64,000 bases of DNA from Loktanella gaetbuli (GTDB lineage Bacteria; Pseudomonadota; Alphaproteobacteria; Rhodobacterales; Rhodobacteraceae): NCBI RefSeq assembly GCF_020531945.1, contig NZ_JAJATZ010000002.1, forward strand, positions 372,001 to 436,000, read 5' to 3'. This document shows, piece by piece, positions 8,072 to 15,940 of this stretch. Each line of letters opens with the position of its first letter. Within the stretch, counting starts at the first letter, position 1. Under the pieces are notes generated by a model that searched no databases, had not been told where the DNA came from, and was given only the letters and a program-made list of their open reading frames with translations. The translations under genes and the position numbers were made by a program.

Positions 8072-8757
8072 GCGAGATACAACGCCCAAAGAAGCGCTTA
8101 TCTTTAGCTATTGAGGAAGCTTTTGACCTTTTGGAATCTTTCTCGCTCGATTGGGAAAATCCAATGATACAAATGTGTGTTGGATGCTATGCAACCTGTG
8201 TCGAGTTAGCGCAAACTATTGATTTTCTTTCTGCCGAAGAAAAATTTTTCGACGCAAAAATCCTTCTCAGAGCAATGTTGGAGCATTATGTTGAGCTAGA
8301 TAATTTATCGTCTAATCCGACTTATCTCCACAAAGTTCACTACAAACACGCCATTGATACTCTTAAAATTTTAAAGGCCTCTGAAACTGATAATCCTTAC
8401 TTCGAGAAATTTTCCCAGCGAATAAGGGTTGAAGATGAGACAGCAATCTGGGAAGAGCGGAAATCCATGATCGCTTCTCTCGGCGGCAAAAAGCAAACAA
8501 GGTTTGATGATTTCAGTGCTGCGGGAATGGAGGACGAGTACAAAAGCGTATACGCTAATCTGTCAAAACTAACACATCCTACCTTTGGCGGCATAATTGA
8601 ACGGCACTTAGAGTATGATGAAAAAGATCACAAGGTAAAGTTTTTTGTTCTCAAAGAAGCTACCCCTGAGACAAAAGAATTGGTATATTCAACTACTTCT
8701 GACATACTGGAAAAGGCAACGAAGGTCATTGCGAATAAGCTGAAGCCAGCAATCTGA
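8068..8757 (+). CDS. hypothetical protein, DUF5677-like, AT-rich and probably horizontally acquired
   Basis: About 229 residues, mostly helical, with no signal peptide or membrane segment. Two blocks, LLRAMLEHYVELDNLSSNP and YANLSKLTHPTFGG, resemble the DUF5677 pattern (R..lE....l and lS...HP); this is a recollection, not a search. Sampled lines have 35-43% GC, against 72% in a rimO line just upstream, with many AAA, TTT and AAT codons. The best start is TTG 8068, whose bases overlap the rimO stop as TTGA, with GGGGGG about 8 bases upstream; GTG 8053 is an alternative. Function unknown; some related families sit in defence islands, but nothing here proves that role. Confidence 0.7.
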   Translation: MSEIQRPKKRLSLAIEEAFDLLESFSLDWENPMIQMCVGCYATCVELAQTIDFLSAEEKFFDAKILLRAMLEHYVELDNLSSNPTYLHKVHYKHAIDTLKILKASETDNPYFEKFSQRIRVEDETAIWEERKSMIASLGGKKQTRFDDFSAAGMEDEYKSVYANLSKLTHPTFGGIIERHLEYDEKDHKVKFFVLKEATPETKELVYSTTSDILEKATKVIANKLKPAI

Positions 8758-8851
8758 AAAATTTCAAATTTTTTATCTATTTTCATTTCCATTAGACATG
8801 TGCGCGTCCTACGAAGTCGAAATTATTTGCGATTCGCACACAGCGATCTCC

Positions 8852-9208
8852 CTACCCTGCCCACAGATCGTCCAGATAGACCCACACCGCGTCCTGGACG
8901 CGGCGAAAGCGGTCTCCGCCGAGTTTTGTGCCGCCGAACCAGCGGGTGACGACAATGATGTGGCCGGTCAGACCTTCGCGTTCCAGCATGCGCAGAATGA
9001 CCATCCCCGCGCCGGATTCGCCGTCGTCGTTTTTCAGCGGACCATCAGGCAGCAGCACGGCCCAGGTGTTATGCGTGGCCTTGGCGAATTTCTTTTTCCG
9101 GCACAATGTCTTGACGAAGGCCTTGGCCGCGTCCGCGCTATCCACCGGCCCGCCGGAGACAGCATAGGTCGACCCACGGTCGCTGAGAGCTTTGTCGATG
9201 ATCCGCAT
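8852..9208 (-). CDS. IMPACT (UPF0029/YigZ N-terminal) family protein
   Basis: A 118-residue protein carrying only the IMPACT domain. The diagnostic block VVTRWFGGTKLGGDRFRRV lies near the C-terminus, and KATHNTWA and DDGESGAGM are in the middle. In bacterial YigZ this domain precedes a second alpha-beta domain, which is absent, so this is the short form. ATG 9208 is chosen because AGACAGAGG precedes it, although the frame stays open to 9259. A role in translation control has been proposed for eukaryotic IMPACT; the bacterial role is unclear. Confidence 0.85.
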   Translation of the reverse strand: MRIIDKALSDRGSTYAVSGGPVDSADAAKAFVKTLCRKKKFAKATHNTWAVLLPDGPLKNDDGESGAGMVILRMLEREGLTGHIIVVTRWFGGTKLGGDRFRRVQDAVWVYLDDLWAG

Positions 9209-9315
9209 GCCTCTGTCTAACCTGTGCGGCCCCCTGCCGACAGAGGGTGCCGAGAACAACGTTTGTGACCCAGCGTCATACTATGGTCACAGGGCAAACA
9301 GATTATGTTTGAGGC

Positions 9316-9963
9316 ATGACCCAGACCTACCCGACCCAAGACCCCTCTGCCCGGCACGCCGACTGGGCTGTCCACACACTTGGCACGGCCTTTGCCGTGA
9401 TCGGTGGTGCGCTGCTGGTTATCTGGGCTGCGTTGAATGCCAGCGGTGGCATCATCGCGGCGCTGTCGGTTTACGGCTTCGGACTGGTGGCGACATTCCT
9501 GGCGTCCAGCCTCTATCACATGACGCCCTGGCACCGGGTCCGTCCGACCCTGCGGCGCATCGACCATGCCGCGATCTATGTGATGATCGCGGGCACGGTG
9601 ACACCGCTGGCGGTGATGGTGCACTCCCCCTTTGCCTACGCGGTGCTGGCCGCGATCTGGGCAATCGGGCTGGTGGGCGTGGTGCGTAAACTGTTTTTCT
9701 GGGCGACGCCCGGTCGGTTCGGCCCATTGATCTATCTGGCGATGGGTTGGCTGGGCATCCTGCTGGTGCGCGACCTGATGGGGCTGGTGCCGGGTGTGGC
9801 GCTGACGCTGATGCTGGCGGGTGGCGCTCTTTATTCCGTGGGCGTGCTGTTTTACAGCCGCGAGAGCCTGCGGTTTGCGACCGCGATCTGGCACGGCTTT
9901 GTTGTCGCAGCCTCGGCTTGTTTTTTTGCGGCGATTACGATCAGCACGGTGGCGCTGACCTAA
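9316..9963 (+). CDS. trhA: TrhA/hemolysin III (PAQR) family membrane protein
   Basis: A 215-residue inner-membrane protein with seven predicted membrane segments. PAQR/HlyIII hallmarks are SSLYHMTPW, DHAAIYVMIAGTVTP and a C-terminal W-H pair in IWHGF. The histidines and aspartate form the family's putative metal site. In E. coli TrhA is linked to membrane-energetics homeostasis; a true hemolysin role is doubtful. It is convergent with the M48 protease gene, with a 4-base overlap of the stops. Confidence 0.9.
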   Translation: MTQTYPTQDPSARHADWAVHTLGTAFAVIGGALLVIWAALNASGGIIAALSVYGFGLVATFLASSLYHMTPWHRVRPTLRRIDHAAIYVMIAGTVTPLAVMVHSPFAYAVLAAIWAIGLVGVVRKLFFWATPGRFGPLIYLAMGWLGILLVRDLMGLVPGVALTLMLAGGALYSVGVLFYSRESLRFATAIWHGFVVAASACFFAAITISTVALT

Positions 9964-10703
9964 AACCCAAGCGCACGTGCGGCCTCGGTCACGACGCGGA
10001 CCCGGTCGGCATTGGCCGGATGCGTTCCCAGAAACGTGTTGCCGGGATCGGGTATCCGAAAAAAGAATTCAGCCCCCCGCAGCGGGTCAAAGCCCGCACG
10101 TGCCGCAATGACCGTGCCCAGCGCGTCGGCCTGCAATTCGAACTGCTGCGAATAGGTGCGTGCGCCCACAGCCGCACCAAAGGCCGCCGCCTCGCTCCGC
10201 GTGCGTGGATCATCGGACAGGCCGACCAGCTGCCCCATGACGGCTGCCCCGATGGATGCGGCCTGCCGCTGCTGCGCGATGTGACCCAGGATGTGATGCG
10301 CCGCCTCGTGGCTGAGGATGAACGCCAGCTCGTCCGCATTGCGTGCCTCGGCCACCAATGTGCCGGTAAAGGCAATCAGCGGCTGATCGCCGTTCACCAG
10401 CGTCTGAAAGGCATTGGGCGGTGATCGCGGATTGGCGTCAATGGCGAATTCGAAATCGCAGTTCGGCTCGATCCCTGCGGCACGGCATTCCGCCTCGGCG
10501 ACAGGTTCAACGCGGTCAACGACCTGAACCAGCATCTGCACCGCAGCCTCTGCGTCCATCCGGTCCACCAGTCGCGATCCGGCAGCGGCCTCTGGCGACA
10601 TGACGACGGGTGAAGGCACGGCCACCGGGGCCGTCGGACGCGGGTTGGCCGCACAGGCAGTCAGCACCAAAAGGGCAACCACAGCGCAGATCCATCGCAT
10701 CAT
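9960..10703 (-). CDS. M48 family metalloprotease, lipoprotein
   Basis: A 247-residue zinc protease probably attached to a membrane through a lipid anchor. The N-terminus MRWICAVVALLVLTACAA is a lipoprotein signal with lipobox LTAC. The active site HEAAH lies mid-protein, followed by the third ligand region ELQADALG typical of M48, then the conserved TRSEAAAF and THPANADR segments. Homologues (LoiP, BepA, YcaL) work in outer-membrane protein quality control. The start is ATG 10703 (a second ATG follows), behind a purine-rich GGGATGGGA. The frame extends far upstream but is not needed. Confidence 0.9.
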   Translation of the reverse strand: MMRWICAVVALLVLTACAANPRPTAPVAVPSPVVMSPEAAAGSRLVDRMDAEAAVQMLVQVVDRVEPVAEAECRAAGIEPNCDFEFAIDANPRSPPNAFQTLVNGDQPLIAFTGTLVAEARNADELAFILSHEAAHHILGHIAQQRQAASIGAAVMGQLVGLSDDPRTRSEAAAFGAAVGARTYSQQFELQADALGTVIAARAGFDPLRGAEFFFRIPDPGNTFLGTHPANADRVRVVTEAARALGF

Positions 10704-10800
10704 TGTCGTCCCATCCCTTTTTGTAGACCAGCCTGTATCAGGTATCACGCGCCCCGGACATCGGCACCCCCCGGTTAATGACACTTGCGTCAAACCGCCC

Positions 10801-10829
10801 TTGGCGCACGCGCTGGACCGCGCTAGGCT
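10801..10829 (+). promoter_or_regulatory. sigma-70-like promoter giving a possibly leaderless mRNA
   Basis: TTGGCG (10801-10806), a 17-base spacer and TAGGCT (10824-10829) are followed only 6 bases later by the ATG at 10836. Transcription would start close to the A of the start codon. Confidence 0.5.
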
Positions 10830-10835
10830 GAGGCC

Positions 10836-11081
10836 ATGTTTACAATCGAACACGACTTTGACGCGACGACGGTCACCCTGGTGGATGATGCAGGTCCCCC
10901 GTTCCAGGAGGATGTGATCGTCAACACCTTTGACGATTGCGTCACGGTCAGCCAGTTTGACCCACGTCTGGGGGAAAACCGCACGATCACCCTGTCCTTG
11001 GGGCAGGTGCGCGACCTGTTTGCAGCACTTGATCTGCCAGAGGGGGCCTATGCTCTGAAACCCGCCCCGGACAAATCCTAA
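10836..11081 (+). CDS. conserved small protein of unknown function
   Basis: An 81-residue soluble protein without signal, cysteine pairs or membrane segments. It is acidic in the first half (EHDFDATTVTLVDD) and contains NTFDDCVTVSQFD, then a hydrophobic SLGQVRDLFAALDLPEG near the C-terminus. Base composition and third-position GC match the neighbours, and a good promoter lies just upstream, so it is taken as real. I believe similar short proteins occur in other roseobacters but cannot name a family. Confidence 0.7.
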   Translation: MFTIEHDFDATTVTLVDDAGPPFQEDVIVNTFDDCVTVSQFDPRLGENRTITLSLGQVRDLFAALDLPEGAYALKPAPDKS

Positions 11082-11195
11082 GCAGGCCAGACGGTCGTCC
11101 GCCGATGTGCCAACACCAAATATGTGCCACTTTCGCACGGTTGCCGCCTTGTTACTGCACGCTTATCTGTGTCGTGACAGTTACGAGGATACCCG

Positions 11196-11774
11196 ATGCC
11201 CGACCGCAACCAAGACGCACTCGATTTTCTGCTGACGCGGCGCTCGCGCCCCAGCAAGACATTGACGACACCGGTCCCGACACGCGAGCAGTTGACCGAA
11301 ATCCTGACCGCGGCGGCCCGCAGCCCCGATCATGGCAAGCTGGAACCCTGGCGGTTCATCGTGCTGGAACGCGCCGCCCTGCAACGGCTGGCCGATGCCG
11401 TTCCCGCCGCCGCCGCACAGGCCGGCATCGCAGAGGACAAGATGATGAAACAGCGCGACCAGTTCGCGCATGCGAACCTGGCCGTGGTTGTCGTCGAAAG
11501 CCCCAAACACTCGGACAAGGTGCCGACCATCGAACAAACATACGCCGTGGGCGGTGTCTGCCTGGCACTGGTGAACGCCGGGCTTGCGGCTGGCTGGGGG
11601 GCCAACTGGCTGTCGGGCTGGGCCAGCCATGACGCTGAATTCGTGCAGTCCCACCTTGGGCTGAACCATGATGAACGTGTCGCCGGCATCATCCATCTGG
11701 GTACCGAAACCTCGGCACCGCCGGACCGCCCGCGCCCCGATCTGGATCAGATCACGACCTGGGTCGCTGCATGA
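11196..11774 (+). CDS. nitroreductase family protein (YdjA-like)
   Basis: A 192-residue FMN-dependent NAD(P)H oxidoreductase of the nitroreductase superfamily. The FMN-binding RRSRPSK at residues 15-21, the AARSPDHGKLEPWRF block (about residues 46-60) and GGVCLALVNAGLAAGWG near residue 120 follow the short YdjA-like subgroup. These are dimeric and reduce nitro compounds or quinones; the natural substrate is unknown. Its stop is coupled to the following gene by an ATGA overlap, suggesting co-transcription. Confidence 0.88.
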   Translation: MPDRNQDALDFLLTRRSRPSKTLTTPVPTREQLTEILTAAARSPDHGKLEPWRFIVLERAALQRLADAVPAAAAQAGIAEDKMMKQRDQFAHANLAVVVVESPKHSDKVPTIEQTYAVGGVCLALVNAGLAAGWGANWLSGWASHDAEFVQSHLGLNHDERVAGIIHLGTETSAPPDRPRPDLDQITTWVAA

Positions 11775-12484
11775 TCCTGACGGCGTTTTTCAAGGCGCTG
11801 TCACAGTTGCCCGACCCCCGGTTCCAGCGCGTACTGTGGCTGGGTGTCGGTCTGACGCTGGCGCTGCTGGTCGGTGCCTATCTGCTGATCCTGGGTGTAA
11901 TCGGCTGGTTTGTGTCCGACCCGGTGTCCCTGCCTTGGATCGGCGAAGTGACCTGGATCGACAACCTGCTGGGTTGGGGATCGCTGTTCGGAATCCTGAT
12001 CGCATCGGTTTTCCTGATGATCCCTATCGCATCCGCAATCACATCGCTGTTTCTGGATACCGTCGCAGAGGCGGTCGAGGATGCCCACTATCCACACCTG
12101 CCCCATGTTGCCCCGACGTCGATCATCGACGGGCTGCGCGACAGCATCGGGTTTCTGGGGGTGCTGGTGGGTGCGAACCTTGTGGCGCTGATCGGGTATG
12201 TTCTGCTGCCGTTTGCCGCGCCTTTCATATTCTACGGGATGAACGGCTACCTGCTGGGCCGCGAATATTTTCAGGTTGCGGCCATGCGCAGGCTGGGCCG
12301 CACCGGCGCGCAGGCCCTACGCAAACAGCATATGGGTACGATCTGGACGGCGGGCATCCTGATGGCGCTGCCGCTGTCCATTCCGCTGGTGAACCTGTTC
12401 GTCCCGATCATCGGAGCGGCCACGTTCACACATCTGTATCACCGGATCACTCGGACCGCAGGCTTGGCGGACCCATCCGGTTGA
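11771..12484 (+). CDS. EI24 domain / CysZ-like membrane protein
   Basis: A 237-residue inner-membrane protein with about four to five hydrophobic segments (residues 22-45, 65-90, 130-160, 195-220). The layout, including DTVAEAVEDAHYP between the membrane parts and the NGYLLGREYF block, matches EI24/CysZ proteins; CysZ in E. coli mediates sulfate uptake. No sulfur gene is nearby, so sulfate transport is only a guess. It starts inside the nitroreductase stop (ATGA), and its last 38 bases overlap the convergent DUF1467 gene. Confidence 0.8.
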   Translation: MILTAFFKALSQLPDPRFQRVLWLGVGLTLALLVGAYLLILGVIGWFVSDPVSLPWIGEVTWIDNLLGWGSLFGILIASVFLMIPIASAITSLFLDTVAEAVEDAHYPHLPHVAPTSIIDGLRDSIGFLGVLVGANLVALIGYVLLPFAAPFIFYGMNGYLLGREYFQVAAMRRLGRTGAQALRKQHMGTIWTAGILMALPLSIPLVNLFVPIIGAATFTHLYHRITRTAGLADPSG

Positions 12485-12734
12485 ACCAGTCGAAATCGCG
12501 TACTTCGATTGCACCAGACAGGATGATCCCGGCCACGACAATGTAAATCCCGATCGCCCAAAAGGTCGTCGTCTTTGCCTTTTTCTTGAAACTGAAATCT
12601 GCCGGGGCCGAGGCATGGGTGCCCGGCTCGATCTCGTTGGTGTCGCCCTGCGTCACGTTGCGCAGGGGCAGCACGATGAACAGCGTCATCCACCAGATCA
12701 CGGCGAACAGCACGATGGCGGAAATGATGCTCAT
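12447..12734 (-). CDS. DUF1467 family membrane protein
   Basis: A 95-residue protein with two membrane helices: residues 3-25, starting with IISAIVLFAVIWWMT, and about 58-77. Between them is a charged loop with LPLRNVTQGD and a lysine-rich FSFKKKAKTT. This matches DUF1467, a short alphaproteobacterial family often found beside methylmalonyl-CoA epimerase, as here (3 bases downstream of mce). The C-terminal 13 codons are read antisense to the CysZ-like gene. Function unknown. Confidence 0.88.
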   Translation of the reverse strand: MSIISAIVLFAVIWWMTLFIVLPLRNVTQGDTNEIEPGTHASAPADFSFKKKAKTTTFWAIGIYIVVAGIILSGAIEVRDFDWFNRMGPPSLRSE

Positions 12735-12737
12735 GGT

Positions 12738-13142
12738 TCAGACCTCTTCAAGTTCGATGAGACAGCCCTGGAAATCCTTGGGATGCAGGAACAACACGGG
12801 TTTGTTGTGGGCACCGATCTTGGGTTCACCGTTGCCAAGGACGCGTGCGCCCGTCGCCACCAGCTTGTCACGGGCGGCGATGATATCGTCGACCTCGTAG
12901 CAGATGTGGTGGATGCCGCCTGCGGGGTTCTTGTCCAGAAAGTTCTGGATCGGGGACTCTGCGCCCAGCGGATAGAGGAATTCGATTTTCGTATTCGGCA
13001 GTTCGACAAAGATCACCGTCACACCGTGATCAGGTTGATCGATTGCAGGACCGACCACAGCCCCCAGCGCGCCGCGATATTGTTCTGCGGCAGCGTCAAG
13101 GTCCGGCACGGCGATGGCCACGTGGTTCAGACGTCCGATCAT
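12738..13142 (-). CDS. mce: methylmalonyl-CoA epimerase
   Basis: Interconverts (2R)- and (2S)-methylmalonyl-CoA in propionyl-CoA breakdown. The 134 residues equal the family length. The vicinal oxygen chelate fold shows its metal ligands: His in LNHVAIAVPDL at the start, GIHHICYEVDD in the middle, and the terminal LIELEE. ATG 13142 is preferred over GTG 13145 because of spacing from GGGGA. It is transcribed ahead of DUF1467, probably as one unit. The mutase and propionyl-CoA carboxylase are not in this window. Confidence 0.93.
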   Translation of the reverse strand: MIGRLNHVAIAVPDLDAAAEQYRGALGAVVGPAIDQPDHGVTVIFVELPNTKIEFLYPLGAESPIQNFLDKNPAGGIHHICYEVDDIIAARDKLVATGARVLGNGEPKIGAHNKPVLFLHPKDFQGCLIELEEV

Positions 13143-13289
13143 CACATTCCCCTAGCATTTTGCCAGTGTTATGCAGGCCGCGCAGCCCCTTGCCAAGAGG
13201 AGGGGGGATTTTCCGCTGCGACATTAAGCTCTCCTTCATCTTCGGATGGTTGTCTGGACCCCAGACGTTCAGATCATAGGAGTGGGGAC

Positions 13290-14006
13290 ATGGACAACGT
13301 CGAAGAATTCTTGGTGCGGCGACCGCCGACTGCATTGCGGCCTCTGTTGGGCATGACCCTGCTGGTCGTCGAGGACAGTCGCTTTGCCTGCGAGGCGGTG
13401 CGCATGCTGTGCATGCGGTCGGGCGCGCGGGTGCGCCGGGCAGACAGTCTGACCAGCGCGATGAAACACCTGTCCATCTACCGACCGACGGCGATTATCG
13501 TCGATGTCGGTCTGCCTGACGGGTCTGGTCTGACACTGATCCGGCAACTGGCGCAGGCGACGCCGCGGATCGATGTGATCCTGGGCACGTCCGGTGATCC
13601 GGACATGGCCGATGACGTCATCGCCGCAGGGGGTGATGGTTTCCTCCCCAAACCGATCGCCAGCCTGTCGGATTTTCAACACGCAATCCTGTCGCATCTG
13701 CCCGCCAACCGCCAACCACAAGGACCGCGGATGCTGTCCGGGGAACAGGTCGCACCCGACCGGATCGCCTATCGCGAAGACCTTGAATACGCGGCCAGGG
13801 TACTGAAACAGGATCAGGGCGGTGACACGCTCGACTACGTTGCGGGGTTTATCATCGGGATTGCGGATAGCGCCGGCGATACGGACCTCGCGTGCATGGC
13901 CAACCGGCTGATCCGTGACCGGCGACGGGGGGGTGCTACAGACGGGCCGCTGAACAGCCTCACGGACATGGTGACAGCCCGTCTGAAAACAGCGTCAGGG
14001 TTTTAG
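13290..14006 (+). CDS. response regulator with an unclassified C-terminal domain
   Basis: 238 residues. The receiver domain (about residues 22-135) has all key residues: E28-D29 for Mg2+, phosphoacceptor D72 in IIVDVGLPDG, the switch Thr/Ser near residue 100 in GTSGD, and K121 in LPKPI. About 100 C-terminal residues look helical (EDLEYAARVLKQ, DYVAGFIIGIADS) and I do not recognise them as a DNA-binding or GGDEF domain. No histidine kinase is adjacent. ATG 13290 follows AGGAG (13278-13282) at ideal distance. It is divergent from mce, and its stop overlaps the GNAT stop by 4 bases. Confidence 0.88.
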   Translation: MDNVEEFLVRRPPTALRPLLGMTLLVVEDSRFACEAVRMLCMRSGARVRRADSLTSAMKHLSIYRPTAIIVDVGLPDGSGLTLIRQLAQATPRIDVILGTSGDPDMADDVIAAGGDGFLPKPIASLSDFQHAILSHLPANRQPQGPRMLSGEQVAPDRIAYREDLEYAARVLKQDQGGDTLDYVAGFIIGIADSAGDTDLACMANRLIRDRRRGGATDGPLNSLTDMVTARLKTASGF

Positions 14007-14758
14007 GCGCGGTCTGTTGTTTCCAACGCGGGATCAGACGCGACGCGATAGGGTGCCGTCAACACCCCCAGATTGCTGAGTTGCTGGCCGTGCGCATCGA
14101 AATTTGTCGGTGCCAACCAATCCAGATAGGCAGACCGCAGACCCGGCCAGTCACCATCCGTCATCGCAAACCAGGCGGTGTCCCGATTACGTCCCTTGAC
14201 GATCAGGTGTTGACGAAATGTCCCTTCGTAGCTGAACCCCAGCCGCTGCGCAGCCCGGCGCGAGGGCATGTTCAACGCGTTGCATTTCCAGACCATGCGT
14301 CGATAGCCAGCATCAAAGGCCCAGTCGCACAAAAGAAAGAACGCTTCGGTGGCGACGGGTGTGCGCTGCAAATCCGGCGACAGATTGACGTTGCCGATTT
14401 CGATCCCGCCTGCGGCTGTATCGACGTTCATCAGGCAGGCATAACCCAGCGGATCGGCGGCACCAGCCCGACAGATCGCCAACGCCAGACAATCGGCGGC
14501 AAAAACAGCCGCCATGATCGCACCAAAATCGTGGGCCGTCGCAGGCGGTGCATCAAACAGATAATCGAACAGCCAGGGATGCGGTCCGATGCGGTCGAAC
14601 AACGGGTCGGTATCGCGCGCGGGATCCAGCGGGCGCAGATGCGCATGGTGCCCTGTCAGGGTCAGATCAGCGGGCGAATCTTCAGGGGGCGTCCAACGCG
14701 CGACGATCGGCCCGACGTGACGCTCGACCACCGGATCAGACCGCCAGCCGTGGCGCAT
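14003..14758 (-). CDS. GNAT family N-acetyltransferase (RimJ/RimL-like)
   Basis: A 251-residue acetyl-CoA-dependent acyltransferase. The central domain shows the GNAT pattern: GNVNLSPDLQRTPVATEAFFLL around the acetyl-CoA loop, then MVWKCNALNMPSRRAAQRLGF, which is characteristic of the RimJ/RimL-type group, and YEGTFRQH. Related proteins acetylate ribosomal proteins or antibiotics; the substrate here is unknown. The start lies 23 bases inside the end of the upstream DUF1501 gene, suggesting a three-gene DUF1800-DUF1501-GNAT unit. Confidence 0.85.
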   Translation of the reverse strand: MRHGWRSDPVVERHVGPIVARWTPPEDSPADLTLTGHHAHLRPLDPARDTDPLFDRIGPHPWLFDYLFDAPPATAHDFGAIMAAVFAADCLALAICRAGAADPLGYACLMNVDTAAGGIEIGNVNLSPDLQRTPVATEAFFLLCDWAFDAGYRRMVWKCNALNMPSRRAAQRLGFSYEGTFRQHLIVKGRNRDTAWFAMTDGDWPGLRSAYLDWLAPTNFDAHGQQLSNLGVLTAPYRVASDPALETTDRA

Positions 14759-15938
14759 CAGTCATGTCCAGCCCCGGAAAAATCGTGTCTTCGATATCGC
14801 CGCGCGACAGGCCGAACAGATCCTGCATGACACGACCGGCCGCGGCCCGCACATCCGAAGTCGGCATCAGGTCGCGCCGGTCGAACAAATCGGCCTCGGC
14901 CAGTCCGGGCCAGCGTCCCAAGACCTGCCCGCCACGCAGCGCCCCACCCGCAAACAGCATCGCCCCACCCGTGCCATGGTCGGTACCCAGTGTTCCGTTT
15001 TCGTGCGCCGTCCGCCCGAATTCCGTCATGCACAGCACCGCAGTTCGATCCCAGACCGGGCCCAACCCATCCCGCAGCGTCAGGATCGTTTCGGCCAGAT
15101 TTTCCAACGCGCCGTTCAACTGGATGTCCTGACGGCTGTGCGTATCCCAGCCGTGCAACGAGAAACTGGCGATCCGCGTCTCGGCGCGCAGGCGCTGCGC
15201 CGCAAAAGCCGCGACGCCTGCATGTCCCCGCGTGGGTGCTGGCGCCATCATCATGCCCATCTCGCCGTCTGCGCCCGCATCCTCTGCGTCAGAGGTAGCC
15301 TCGGTGAACAGGGTGTCGGCAATGTCGACGGCCCGCAGAGCCGCATCGCGAAAGATCGGATCGTCATGAAGGATCAGGTCCAGCAGGCGTCGCGATTGCG
15401 GAGACAGGTCCAGTTCCGACCGGGGGGACCATTGCAGATAGGGGTTGGTCCCGGACAGGATCTTCATCTGTTCATATCCGACCGAATAGGCAGTTTCTGC
15501 GGTCATGCCCGGCACAATGCCCAACATCCGGTTCAGCCAGCCGCTGCGCGATTCACCGGCGGGAAATGTCCCGGCCTCCAGTACGTCCTGAGCGTCAAAA
15601 TGACTGCGCGGCCCGCGGTACGGTGACGACGTGGCGTGCAGCGCCCCGAATTGCCCCGCGTCCCATAAAGGACGCAAGCCGGACAGACCGGGGTGCAGGG
15701 CCCAGCCGTCGTTCAGCCCCAGACCGGCGGTTTCCATCAGGCGCGGGCGCAGGCGCGCAAGGTCAGGGTCACCGATGGGTCGTATGACATCGAGGCCATC
15801 AAGTCCGCCACGCAGCACGATCACCACCAGACGCGCATCCCACGGCCCCTGTGCGAGGGCCACGGGCGTCACCAATGGACTGGCCGCAAGAGAACAGCCA
15901 AGGGCAAGACTGCGCGTCAGGAATGCACGGCGATCCAT
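14736..15938 (-). CDS. DUF1501 domain protein, Tat-exported
   Basis: A 400-residue protein with a twin-arginine signal (MDRRAFLTRSLALG) and an ALA cleavage site near residue 28, so it should fold in the cytoplasm and be exported to the periplasm. The body carries DUF1501 features related to the alkaline phosphatase/sulfatase fold: VIVLRGGLDGLDVI, SFSLHGWDTHSRQD and VLCMTEFGRTAHENGTLGTD. ATG 15938 is chosen over TTG 15944 because AGAGGA is 7 bases ahead. It is always paired with DUF1800, here 2 bases upstream. Activity undetermined. Confidence 0.88.
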   Translation of the reverse strand: MDRRAFLTRSLALGCSLAASPLVTPVALAQGPWDARLVVIVLRGGLDGLDVIRPIGDPDLARLRPRLMETAGLGLNDGWALHPGLSGLRPLWDAGQFGALHATSSPYRGPRSHFDAQDVLEAGTFPAGESRSGWLNRMLGIVPGMTAETAYSVGYEQMKILSGTNPYLQWSPRSELDLSPQSRRLLDLILHDDPIFRDAALRAVDIADTLFTEATSDAEDAGADGEMGMMMAPAPTRGHAGVAAFAAQRLRAETRIASFSLHGWDTHSRQDIQLNGALENLAETILTLRDGLGPVWDRTAVLCMTEFGRTAHENGTLGTDHGTGGAMLFAGGALRGGQVLGRWPGLAEADLFDRRDLMPTSDVRAAAGRVMQDLFGLSRGDIEDTIFPGLDMTDAPRLAV

Positions 15939-15940
15939 CT

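Noticed and set aside
8757..8800. AT-rich palindrome AAAATTT-c-AAATTTT as a terminator
   Set aside because: With a 1-base loop it cannot form a stable RNA hairpin; it only reflects the AT-rich tail of the acquired gene.
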